From Darksidea phi (lineage: Eukaryota; Ascomycota; Dothideomycetes; Pleosporales; Lentitheciaceae), in the NCBI GenBank assembly GCA_030770425.1, contig JASJFT010000130.1, positions 62,001 to 126,000 of the forward strand: a stretch of 64,000 nt of DNA, in the 5' to 3' direction. This document shows positions 9,862-20,240 of this stretch, in pieces; positions within the stretch are counted from its first letter, which is position 1, and the number at the start of each line of letters is the position of its first letter. Position numbers and translations under genes: made by a program. The notes beneath the pieces are model-generated. The model saw nothing but the letters and a program-made list of their open reading frames with translations. It had not been told where the DNA came from and did no database searches.

Positions 9862-10380
9862 TCATCCCTGGAGCCGACTGGATAAGCAAGTAGTAGATAA
9901 CATGATGACGGTAACCATACCAAAATTTCCCACACCTGCAACAACGCCACCAATCCAAACACCCGCATACATACCCCTAAACACGCTCCGCAACAAGCAA
10001 AATATAGCCAGTCCCTTGAGCGCGTGTAAACTCGCCGCAACCCCCCTCAATTTCCCCCCCACCTCCACCCCCTTCCTGTCCATAACCCCACAAATCGGCC
10101 TGATATGCCGTCTCACATCCACACACTTCACAACCCTAAACCCCGTCTCGCTCAGCAGCTCCTTCAGCTCATCCATATAAGGCAGCACAGGCACTTGGAA
10201 AAGCCCGTGCCAGTTGGCGACGGCCTCGGGATTGGCAAAGTCGGCGTCTAGCGCAAGGCCGAAGCTTCGCATCTAGATCTAGGACACTTCAATCACGCCC
10301 TTGACACCAAACTCAGGGGCATCATTCACTTCATTCGCACGGTTACAAAGCAGATGGTAGTCCAAGAGTTCCTGTGGTAC
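9862..10380 (-). pseudogene. unidentified gene remnant, possibly a methyltransferase C-terminus
   Basis: The minus frame reads VPQELLDYHLLCNRANEVND, FGVKGVIEVS, two amber codons three codons apart (just above 10272), then MRSFGLALDADFANPEAVAN, LPYMDELKELLSETGFRVVK, CVDVRRHIRPICGVMDRKG and a hydrophobic tail. The phrase 'DELKELLSETGFRVV' followed by a hydrophobic helix is like the C-terminal end of small-molecule SAM methyltransferases, but no SAM-binding motif is left to confirm it. I do not recognise the family with confidence. It is open in one frame for 137 codons after the stops, so decay is recent. Confidence 0.3.
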
Positions 10381-11222
10381 ATAGCTCCAACGTCTCGCGG
10401 TCAATGCTACCTTAAAGATTACTAGGGCAAGGCGGGAATCCCAATTCTATGCAAGCGTTCATACCTGTCCGTGGACCTTTTCTATACTGTCTCTAAACAC
10501 GCTGTCGTCTGAATCACTAAACCCGCCGCGATTGATCATACTAAAGATGGTTTGAGATGTGCATAGGCTTGCATTTAGAGTTTCGGAGCCAAGCATCGTC
10601 TAGCTATCCGTGTTAGATAAATTGGCAATATAAAGTTGGTTTACTGGTTTACGCACAACACAGATACGAGACCATTACGCGCGTAACTTGAGCTGTGACC
10701 GAATGTACTCCTACCAAACTTGCTAGGAAGCCTATAACAGTCAAGCATTCGGAGTACAAACCGTGAATTCTATGTTGACTGCCTAGAACGTTACTGTGAA
10801 AACTCCAGCCTAACAACTGCAATAAAGGTAGGGAAATATGTACAGGCTTGTTGAGCTGATAATAAAGACCTCATGTTTGTTATTCATTGCTTATACAGAT
10901 CACATGCGGCCGATATACATAACCTATAGTAGAGGCTCGGGAGATGAAGCCACCACCATATTCGGTGTTAAAGCGATTGCTCAATATTCTAGACGGGGGT
11001 TAATTCAAGTCCATATTCTACACCCCTATCGATCTACCAAATGAGGCGGTGCAAAAACCAAAGCTGATGAGATAGCAGTAGCATAGCGGTTCCATTGTGA
11101 AAAATATCAACGGAATTGCAACCATGAAGAACGATCATGCATTGTCATTGACTAGAGTGCTTAACTGGCTGGCTTGGCCTCATCTCTCTTTAACATTTTA
11201 TGCATGTATAACATAAAATCCC
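10381..11222. other. spacer, nothing recognised
   Basis: No coding frame that I can support in either strand. Confidence 0.4.
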
Positions 11223-11989
11223 TTAAACACTATCGATGTTTACCTGGAACTGGTTGTTGGCAATACAAATCTTGCTTCCCCTGACTGTGCTGTCACCTCT
11301 AAAGCAAGTGTCGAAAATTTTACCTCCCGTATTGGCGACGTCGTTGCTATAATAAGGTTTCGTCAGTTCTACGGACTTTGACATAGATAAGGCGCGGAGC
11401 TTAAGGGTGCTTTCTTAACTTACCAGTTTGCCGCTTGGAGAGTCTCCGTACATTTGGAGCTGACAATCTCCGTATTCCTAATGCGGTACATCTGGACGGT
11501 GTGCTCTTCGACGCCGAGAACGCATTGAACGCCCTCGGTACCTTTTTAGCAAGGTTGCTCAGGCAGGACGTAGCATCAACTGACTGGATAGCCACTTCGT
11601 TAGTATGAAGAAAGCTGTCTTTGTATCTGGGGACGCATAGAGGCCGGCTTGAGATTATCCCGGTATGAGGAAGTCCGTTTCTCTAGAGAATTCGCGGCAG
11701 ACTTAGCCTCAGCGTAGGTGGCGGCTTTAGTAGCGATAGCTTTCTGAGGAGAGAGGTGATCACCATTAGAGTTGGCAATGATATCCTCAATCCACGGAGC
11801 AAAAGTGAAAGGGGCCGCGATTGCAGTGTTTCTCGTGGTTGGGGCGGCTGCTACCGGGCTAGAAAAGGCCAGGGCGGCCAAAGGAGGAAGGAAGTAGTTG
11901 ACACATGATCGTGGTTTGAGATTTAAGTGGGTTGTTGTACTTGGTCTTAAAACTTTGTTTGATAGACAAGGGCGTTCGCATTGATACAA
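11223..11989 (-). pseudogene. small secreted cysteine-rich protein, frameshifted
   Basis: The upstream exon encodes a signal-like segment (NYFLPPLAALAFSSPVAAAP), an Ala/Lys-rich pro-region and a Kex2-type LEKR site. After two frame changes (near 11650 and in an A5 run at 11543-11547 on the complement) follows a cysteine-rich mature part: ATSCLSNLAKK, GVQCVLGVEEHTVQMY, IVSSKCTETLQAAN. A clean intron (11347-11423; GTAAGT to ATAG) then joins to C-NDVANTGGKIFDTCFRGDS and SKICIANNQFQVNIDSV, stop at 11223. Six cysteines would allow three disulphides, a layout typical of secreted effector-like or antimicrobial fungal proteins. The preserved splice site and even cysteine count show it was recently functional. 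The family is not identified, and sequencing error at the A run cannot be excluded. Confidence 0.55.
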
Positions 11990-13548
11990 AGTAGAAAATA
12001 AAGCTGAGACCGTCGCCTGTCGGGTATATGGGTAAGTGCTAAAGTCAACCGGCTATACCATGAACATATTCATATGCGTGACAAGAGGACCTTCCTCGTA
12101 ATATAGCTCTCTAAGTTAAGAATGTCTATATTAGTGACCCCCTCGGCATAGCTCTTCATGCTGGAAAGATTCAATTAGTAACCCTCGTAAGATAACTCGC
12201 TCTTTTGGAAAAATCTACGTTAGTAAACCTCCTCATAACATGGCTTTTTCTATCAAAAGAGTCCTTTTCAGGTCTTATAAGGCTGACCTCTTGAATTTAT
12301 ATACAAAAAACACATTTGTTATTATTCCTACAGTTAACATAGTTGTGTTACCTGTTTGATTTCTATCAATTAAGGCTAATCTGACAGAGTAGGTGAACGG
12401 ACGCTGACTATACGGGCGGGCTAAGCCTATGATTGAATGCTGGTAACAGCATGCTCACGACTAGTACTTTACTGAATACGGATGATTGGGGTTTTGGTCT
12501 GCGAGAAGAGCCCGAACGAGGTAAGGTGTATTTGGTTTGGATTTATATCGTGGGAGTCTCTTTGTAAGGTCCGCACGAAACACAGTAGGAGTTTGTACAT
12601 AGTAGAGGTACTATACCTATACCTTATACACGATAATAGAGCTGTAGAGCTATATACAGTACTGTCGATCGTGAGCGACGAGGTGATGTTTCGAATATTG
12701 AGGCGACGAGTAATAACATGTACTGCCGAACCACAGGGCCTGGGTGGGAGACCAACAGCGGTAGCGAAGAGCTAGCACACCCACACTACCGCCCACAGTA
12801 TAGAAACTGCCTGCGATGATACCAGCATCCTACTCACTACATCCATCTCTTATCCTTAGCTAGCTTCCTCACTATCGTTAGTAAATTAGGGGCTGTCATT
12901 GTCGTGTAGTTACCGCCTGTTGCGTGAGATGTCGAAACATTGAAACACAATAAGATGATTAGAATCACGAAAAATACAGCCAACCCAGGAGCCAACGTGA
13001 CGTCACGCCGGATAGTGGCCCAAGCTCCTGGGGGAGGAGGTAAGGTGTATAAGCGGGTAAGGGTTCTAGGATTTGCCTCTACCAACGTCTCTACGGAGAA
13101 TTTACACGAGAGTAATAGCGGAGCAAAATAACATAGCGTTATGTCCCTAGGTCGTCGCACTGCGTTTAGTTAGGCCTAAACGCCAATGTCTAAACGCTCT
13201 AAGGAGCTGTACTATGATGATCTAAGGTTCGTTCGATTTAGATGCTGTACCTTTGTGACAGGTTGTTTGGGCTGTCGGTTGTGGGCCTAGAAGGTTAACT
13301 AGGATGGTACATATTGCCCAATCAAGTAGTTAGACAACCGAGGTTCCGGTGAACCACCACTGATGCCTAGTTTTGTGAGGAAACGTGGCGGTATCTTATT
13401 CGTAATCCAAAGCCCAATCAACGTACACGCTTTAAATAGAATGCAGCGTTAAAGAACTAAGTTAAGTCGAACCTCGAGTGTTGACTGTTACTAGTCCCCT
13501 GCCAATTTAAAACTCGCTTTTTTCCACGATTCACCATTGTATTGCAAA
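11990..13548. other. gene-poor region with one inverted-repeat arm
   Basis: Moderately AT-rich. One minus frame (12837-13160) encodes a hydrophobic segment (LAVFFVILIILLCFNV) but has no other gene signal. The left inverted-repeat arm lies at about 12580-12705. Confidence 0.4.
12580..12705 (+). repeat. left arm of a diverged inverted repeat around the HET gene
   Basis: The core tagtagaggtactatacc and tagagctgtagag words occur here. They recur, reverse-complemented and in the same order, at 15990-16120. Mismatches in the core are mainly C/T differences. Confidence 0.75.
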
Positions 13549-15908
13549 ATGGCCTCCATCCAGCGTTGTTCGATTTCACCTGGGATTCATGTGGGAGAGT
13601 ATAGCCTCCATTCCTTTTCCACCATATGCCAGCGTGTATTCCGTGAGGCGTTCTCTAAGAACTCACCTTTGAAGGTACTACAAGTTTGGAAATAGAGCCG
13701 TTTTCTGACACTACTTTTCAGGGCTCAGTTCAAATACTCAAACACCTTAGATTCTCATAATTTCCGCCTACTGGATCTGGAATGGGGAGAAAGAGAAGAG
13801 ATTGTTCATTTTAGCCTTGGGACATACCCCTTAGGTAGCGATCACACTCCTAGCTACATCGCTCTATCATACACATGGGGCGATCCAAAAGACACCGTCT
13901 CCGCTCTTTGCGAAGGCAAGAGTATCAACATTACGCGAAGTTTAGATGGAGCCCTTCGGCAACTAAGAGCGAGCCGAAAGGCCTTAATCAGGCACGCCTT
14001 CCCGAGAAACAACCTCAGTAAACCCGTACGCTTCTGGATCGATGCTGTCTGCATTAACCAGAAGGATGATGAAGAGAAATCCCACCAGGTCAGATTGATG
14101 TGGGATATATACCATCATGCGAGTCTAGTAGTGGCCTGGCTGGGTAGGCAAGATGACAGCTCCAACAACGGCATTGAACTTCTTGACAAGTTGGACTCCA
14201 TCGCCCAAAGCTATTTGGATAAACTGGAAGCTTCGGGAGGAATGGCGCAAGTCGATCAAGCTATTTCCTTCGCTGAAATGAACAGGCTTGGACTACCGCT
14301 TTTCGTTTCCGAGAAATGGGACTCTCTGTTCCATATTTTGACACGACCGTGGTTTACTCGCGTATGGATCATACAAGAGCTCGTGGCTTCAAGAGCATGC
14401 ATTTTCCTCTTGGGTAGCCATTCGATTGATTCGAGCAAGCTACTCAGAGTTGGGCGATTCATTGAAAAGAATAAGCTCTTTTCTTCAATGCGTAATTTTC
14501 AACGTGGAAGGGTTTCAGCTAGTAATATTGCCTCTTTGGCTGAACTGAAGCAAGCCGGCAAACCGACCAACCTGCTCGAAGTCCTATGGTCAACGCATCA
14601 CTTCCGGGCATCGAATCCACGCGACCGAGTATTCGCACTCCTGAAAATGTCATCGGGCCTAGACTCCAATAGTCTGGTCGATTATAAATTGCACCGTAAT
14701 AGAGTGTTCCGAAATACTGCCAGACTCTGCATGGAACGAGGATCGCTCGATGTCCTATCCTATGCACAAGCCTTCGGAGATCTTTACAGCTTGCCATCTT
14801 GGGTGCCGCATTGGGGTGCTTCGGATTGTTCGTATGAACCCATGATAAGGGTACGAAATCCCACATCTCCCGACACACGAGCAGGATATCTTGAGAACGC
14901 TGGCAATTGTAGTAACGAATGCAAAGAGAGCCCCAGAATCGAAGACGACGTAAGTTGGACTTGTCTTCAAAGAATGCAGCACTTGTTTCATATAGTCTTT
15001 GCGTGCCTTTAGATGACATCTTAGAATAGACTCTGCTGCTGGAAGCCAAGAATTTTGACCGGATAAAAAGAATTATAAAATTTCCACAAAGCCACGCCTA
15101 CGATCAATGGAACGCCGCCATGAAGCAGGATCACCGACTCATTCCCACCATCATGTCTACTAAAGCGGAAGATACTCAGAATCTCCTTAACTTTCACCTT
15201 CAATGTATGGCCGAAATCCGTAGAATGCACCATTATCCCACAGGTGAAGACCTCCCTAGCTTGTACTGGCGCGCATACTTCATGGACGATAAATTAGAAC
15301 TTCCAGTTGACGTTGGTAACGTTTTCGAAGAGCACTTAGGAAGAATGAAAGTTGACATACGGACATTGGAAGATCTTTCCCGACTATTCACGGTGTATCC
15401 GATGGACAGATTCCACCTCCTTCTTTCTGTTGTCTCAATCGCAACCTGGAATCTGTCTGGGGCTTTTTGGAAAGATTTGTTTCATTCGATGTTTCTGAAC
15501 CGGATTTGCAGGCTCTTTGTCTCAATATCTGTTACTTTCCTAACTGGTTTATTTTTAGGAAGGCTGACCAAGTCGCTCCTCAAAAGGTGGATACTACGAC
15601 GCGCTCTGTCATCTCTCCAATTCCTGAATAAACATTTGGAGACTCTTACAAAGGCGCATAACAATCTCACCGGGCGCGACTTCTGCATCACAGATACTGG
15701 ACACGTTGGATGGGTATCGCGATTTGCAAACGAGGGCGATCAAATCTGTATCTTTCGTGGAAGTCGTTTTCCTTTCGTCATTCATACGGTTGGACCATGC
15801 CACAGTGGAAGGTATAGGTTGCGTGGAGATTGTTACATTCATGGCTTGATGGGAGAAGATGTGTTCGAGCAGGCTAAGGCTGATGTGGAAACCGTAAAGC
15901 TTGTTTAA
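13549..15908 (+). CDS. HET-domain (heterokaryon incompatibility) protein, 3 exons
   Basis: Exons are 13549-13674, 13729-14949 and 15030-15908. Introns of 54 and 80 bp keep phase and give 741 residues. The second intron (GTAAGT to AATAG) removes what otherwise looks like a frameshift plus stop near 15010-15026, so the gene is intact. HET domain motifs are present: PSYIALSYTWGDP (about residue 85), FWIDAVCINQKDDEEKSHQV, ASLVVAWLG, and further on WFTRVWIIQELV and NPRDRVFALLKM. The C-terminal third has a hydrophobic pair near residue 570-620 (LFVSISVTFLTGLFLG) and ends in a beta-rich region (GDQICIFRGSRFPFVIHTVG), the usual C-terminal block of HET proteins. HET proteins trigger cell death after fusion of incompatible strains; the partner locus is unknown. 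The ATG is uncertain because exon 1 is not conserved. Inverted repeats flank the gene. Confidence 0.85.
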
Positions 15909-15989
15909 GTAACAATGCTAGGCAGATTTTAGTTAAAGTAGGGTATGTATGTTTATAGAATTTAATACAAGTATATAATATTATACTCT

Positions 15990-16120
15990 TAATGTTCGAC
16001 GTTTAAAATATCCTCGTCGGTATCTCATAATCGGTGGTACTATATATAACTCTACAGCTCTATTATCATGTATAAGGTATAGGTATAGTACCTCTACTAT
16101 ATACCAAATCCTACTATATA
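15990..16120 (-). repeat. right arm of the inverted repeat
   Basis: Reverse complement of 12580-12705 with C-to-T type differences. The two arms are about 3.4 kb apart and bracket the HET gene and its flanks. Confidence 0.75.
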
Positions 16121-16335
16121 TATCTAAACTAAATAATATACTTTATAAGTAGTAGATTCGCTGTATCTTTTATACTAATAATAGAGGCCGCTAGTTAGAA
16201 AAGTGCGTCACTCGACGATGGTGCGTCGATCGATGATGAACCACGTTATCTTTAGTTGATTCGAAGGCTACCTTTGCTATTATGACTCTTAGTTGATTAT
16301 CCTCTAATCCTAGGGGCTTATAGAATGTATACGGG
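16121..16335. repeat. AT-rich dispersed repeat, moderately RIP-like
   Basis: The stretch gaaggctacctttgctatta, followed by Agttgatta and cctctaatcctaggggctta (16265-16321), recurs in a more mutated form at 42128-42182, so it belongs to a family also present in the AT island. Confidence 0.6.
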
Positions 16336-18313
16336 TACGCTCGTACCTCGCCTCGCAATAATAAAGCGCTGCTGATTCTGGCGTCTTTTCTAAGGGCGGG
16401 CGGATTTCGGTGAGGTGATCAGGTTCTGGGGCCGATTAGGTTCTTGGGGTCCGAGCTTATGCATATCTCTCGAGCACGGAATACCCAAGACAAAGGAACA
16501 CAATGTCCGACCGCGGTGCCGAGCCCTAGCAGGGCTTGCAGCTACATGCTACCTATTTCCGGGACGAATCAATAATAGCATGGTGCGTTCCGCTACATAA
16601 TTTTTATCGGACTGGTAATGATCAATGCAACGGATAGTGGTGAAAGAAGGTTCATGCTCAGGTTAGGGGCCATATTAGCGATGCCAGTGTCTTAGCGACG
16701 GCACTTAGCCCAGGCGTTTACTAGGGAAGCGGTCCTCGTATCGGTTCTACCAATTATGGCAAGTAGACAAGGCTGATCAACCTGGCGTGCGCTCAAGCAT
16801 GTGTATCTCCAACATCAACCCTCGTAATGTGCTGGCTTCAGGCGACATGGGTCCTTCATGGTCGTTAAATCGCTAGATAAATGCCCGCGCCGGTGACCTT
16901 CTGCTGACGGCAATAACTTGACAGAGGGCGCGATATGCGGTGAAGGCCCAAAAAGGGAAGGTTATTAGGCAAAGGGTCAACGGTAGCTAATCTACTGGAG
17001 CACCGATTGACGGGGAACTTTCTTTGTACTACATATTCATGAAATTGCAGGCAACGCCAAGTGTTTGCCTCTTTTACACGTTTTTCCGTGAAGGTTGCAT
17101 GTGCCTCCCCATCCAACACCATTCCCTGTGTATTGCCCCGCGATGCGCTCGCTATCTCCCTACCCCGGGATAAACGGCTTCCTGGGCTAATCTTTGACGT
17201 GGCCGTACTCGGCGATTCAACGGTTAAATTAATTCGTGCGAGATAGTTCTGAGTTGTTGAGCTTGCTCATATCGCAGGATACTCGGTGTCGTTGGTATTG
17301 CTGTAAAAGATAATAGGTTTGTTGATGGCAGGCCCGAGGCGAGCAGCGGCGCTAACGATCTGGGCAAAAGGGGCAGGGGAACTGTACCGTCGGGTGAGCC
17401 GAGGCTTACAGAAACAGGCGTCAGATACTGTAACCTCCGCACCATGGCCCAACGGTCTTGGCGTTGTCGTGCCCTGTTAATGCGGACGACGAGTTGCCAT
17501 CACTCGTCACGCCTCTCCCTTCTCCCCCTGCATCTGCCTAGCCGGCGCTCGTTCTTTTCCGACCCCCCTGTACCTCGCAACAAAGCGCCCTGCCTCGCCA
17601 CACCCGCCTCGTCCGTCTCAAGGGCCCTCTTGACGCGATCCACGAGTCCCGTCTCTTGCATGACTCTAGACCTGCAGACTGCGGGACGCAGGCGACAGGG
17701 AGTGCGAAGGCGTTACGCCTCTTCGACGATGTTTAGAGGGTCATACAAGACGAGATAGTTGTTAGGGGTGCTGAGGCGGGTATTGAAGCAGGAGCTTTAT
17801 GGTTAATGATCATCGCTTTGCGGCGGACGATAGGGTCTTCGTGAGCGACGATATAACGCCTCCCTAATCTACCCTACTTGAATGGGAGGCAAGAGATCAA
17901 TTTTTAAAAATCAACAGATGACAAGGGACAGAAAAATTGGCTACGAAAAGATCCAGTTCTGCGGACAACAAGCGAAACTCGACAGCTTGCCATCATGCAC
18001 TCTACCAACCAAGACCCTGCTTCTATTGCACGCTGAGACTAGAATAATGCTGGCATGATATCTCTTCGCTCACGAGAACCGTATCCTTATCCAGCATCTC
18101 ATGCATCTCATGCACTTCAGACCTGAAGATATCGAGGAGGCTGATCTTCAATCGCTACATGAAAATTCTCTACTGTTGAATGTAGATGTAGTCGAAGAAA
18201 CCGGACTACCGCCACGATAATGATACCGATTATCGTGAGGCTACCTGGTACGCCACCGACGATTGCCGCCGTGTGACTATTGGAGCCGTGCTGGGTGGGG
18301 GAGATGAGATGTG
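16336..18313. other. 2-kb region of unrecognised or decayed sequence
   Basis: Several medium open frames lie on both strands (for example minus 17224-17445 and plus 17444-17758). None carries a domain I recognise and none shows convincing splice structure. Minus-strand 18180-18300 encodes a single transmembrane-like stretch (AAIVGGVPGSLTIIGIIIVA), perhaps a leftover exon of a membrane protein. Confidence 0.35.
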
Positions 18314-19764
18314 TTACGATTCCCCCCCTGGACATGCCACAACCAGATCCACGCCCCCGTATTCCCCCCGCCCTGCCCTTAGAGGCTCCCGGCTCCGCGC
18401 AGAACGGTCCCATTCCTCGCCTTCTAGCCTCCAGTCCAGCTCCTTCTCACCATTCTCGTCCTTGGGAATCATCTGCCTGAGCAACTCCCCCGCGATCTCC
18501 GCCGTCAGCCTGATCGAGTACCCGCCCGCGGTCGGACAGCGCATCGAGCCCAGCGCGAAGGGCATCCACGCCCGCCCCGGCGCGAGAAAACTATTATCAA
18601 CATCCCCCCATCGGTTGAGGAACCGCCCAGGCCGGAAGATACTTGCGTCTGGACCCCAATATTTAGGATCTCGCTGCACGGCCTCAACGTCGACGCATTC
18701 CTCCCTCCGTACACGCCGGATCGGCGGGTACAGCCGCAGTGACTCGTAGATGACTGCCTGGCACGCCGGCGAGGGTTCTGCGTCCGGCTGCGCGTCTCGC
18801 AGAGCCCTCACGTGCTGCGGCTCCCACGGCCATGCCTGCAACACGGCAAGCAGCGTATAGTAGATGGCGCGCCACGGCGCCTCGAAGGCTGGGATCAGCA
18901 GATTTAGCGGGTTGTACTCGTCCGGACTGCCGGAGATATGGCACAAGATGTAGCGCATCAAGGGCGACGTGTCTCTCGCGGGCGCGAACAGCGCGTGGAG
19001 CTGCTCGATCAGCGCGTCGGCCGCGCGCAGGAGCTCGGGTTCCACGCCGTCGGGGCGGCCGGTCGCGGCATCGTGCTTCTTCTTTGCGATGGTGAGGCGG
19101 TGGATCTCGCCGCCGATGTATTCGAGTTCTCCCGGGCCGACGTCATGGAGGCCGAAGAAATCTTCGAGGACCGCGGCCAGGCAGGCGTCGCGGCTGACAT
19201 TGCGGATGTTGAAGCGCCTGCACCTTGTCCGACGCCGATCTCCCACCAGAGCGCTGCAGGGCCGAGAATGGGCCAGGGTGGTTTTGGCGACGGCGTGGGC
19301 GACGTTGAGCCATGTAGTCGCGTTGCGGGCGCTGAAATGCTTCTTGAGCGACTGCCGATACGCTTTCTGCACCTCGGCGGACGACGAGACAAAGGGGTTT
19401 TTCAGGTGCCAGAGCAGTCGCAGAGTGGATGACCCGGGCTTAGATGCTCTTGTTTCTAGGTTTGTTCTCGATAACGCTTGGATGGTCTCTTGCAAGACGT
19501 CGTGGGGCTGTTTGATGGATTCTCCATGTTCGGAATTGGAAACTTCCCAGTTTTTCTGGCCAGCTTCTGTTAGAACTTTTTCTCTAGAATGGGCACGGGA
19601 AGGAAAAGACATAAGGTATATCTTGCCTGTAAAAGCGCCTTCCTACTGCGCCGCCGGTGGCGGAGCAACGGTAGGATCCAGGGAAGGATGGCTGCACAAA
19701 GAGCGACAACGATGAGTACGTATCCTCGACATCCTGCCATGTTGTGTGAGATGTTGCCAATCAT
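18314..19764 (-). pseudogene. cytochrome P450, C-terminal domain intact, N-terminus out of frame
   Basis: The main frame (18314-19612) holds most of a P450. It has KPGSSTLRLLWHLKNPF, a helical region, NLLIPAFEAPWRAIYYTLLA as the I-helix region, YESLRLYPPIRRV (ExxR), FRPGRFL, and the haem loop WMPFALGSMRCPTAGG with Cys present. A membrane anchor (AGCRGYVLIVVALCAAILPW) sits upstream at 19650-19742. It joins the frame TGKIYLMSFPSRAHSREK only through a one-base shift near 19640 or an improbable intron that deletes the anchor. The I-helix lacks the usual (A/G)Gx(D/E)T(T/S). Either the gene is newly broken at the 5' end or the model is incomplete. It is an isolated P450 with no divergent partner. 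Confidence 0.6.
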
Positions 19765-20240
19765 TTAATCCACGATGAATCAAGGAGGAGATTAGCAGCA
19801 TTGAGATCAAAATGGTCTGCGCAATTTGAACCGTGGAGGATCTCACCATTCGTTGGTTGACAATCGAGCGGAAGAAGGCAAGGTTTAGTACTTTACTAGA
19901 GCTATATATAAGCATTACTAAAGGTAATATTCTGTACGTAGTTAAGTTTCCTAGTATACCTAAATTAAATTCTATTACAAGTACTAGGTTCATATTAAGT
20001 TATATGAGCTTAAAACTTGTATAGAGCACCTTTAGAACTAATACCAATAGCTTCTGCTTGCTAAATTGGTGCCTAGTTAGTAGTCCTAGCTAATATGCCC
20101 CTAAAACTACTTCTAGTAAGCTCCTTAGTCCACTGAGCCAGTACCACCACTAACACCAATATAGAAGCCTTTCCGCCAGGTGTACGGTAGAAAAGTACTG
20201 TCCGGAGATAACCCACTAATAGACTAACTCGATCAAAGGT
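19765..20240. other. AT-rich intergenic patch
   Basis: 19880-20110 is AT-rich with reduced CpA/TpG, resembling a lightly RIP-mutated repeat remnant. No gene seen. Confidence 0.4.

Noticed and set aside
15010..15029. Apparent frameshift and stop in the HET gene
   Set aside because: Explained by a GT-AG intron (14950-15029) that restores phase.
17224..17758. Possible gene on either strand near 17.2-17.8 kb
   Set aside because: Frames overlap on both strands, with no motif, no splice context and unusual Arg/Ser-rich translation; likely chance.
18117..18413. Minus frame with a single transmembrane stretch overlapping the P450 3' end
   Set aside because: Overlaps the P450 in another frame and has no signal peptide or domain; kept only as a note in the regional entry.
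18938..19715. Two overlapping plus frames of 160-250 codons
   Set aside because: Antisense to the P450 whose motifs are unmistakable on the minus strand.
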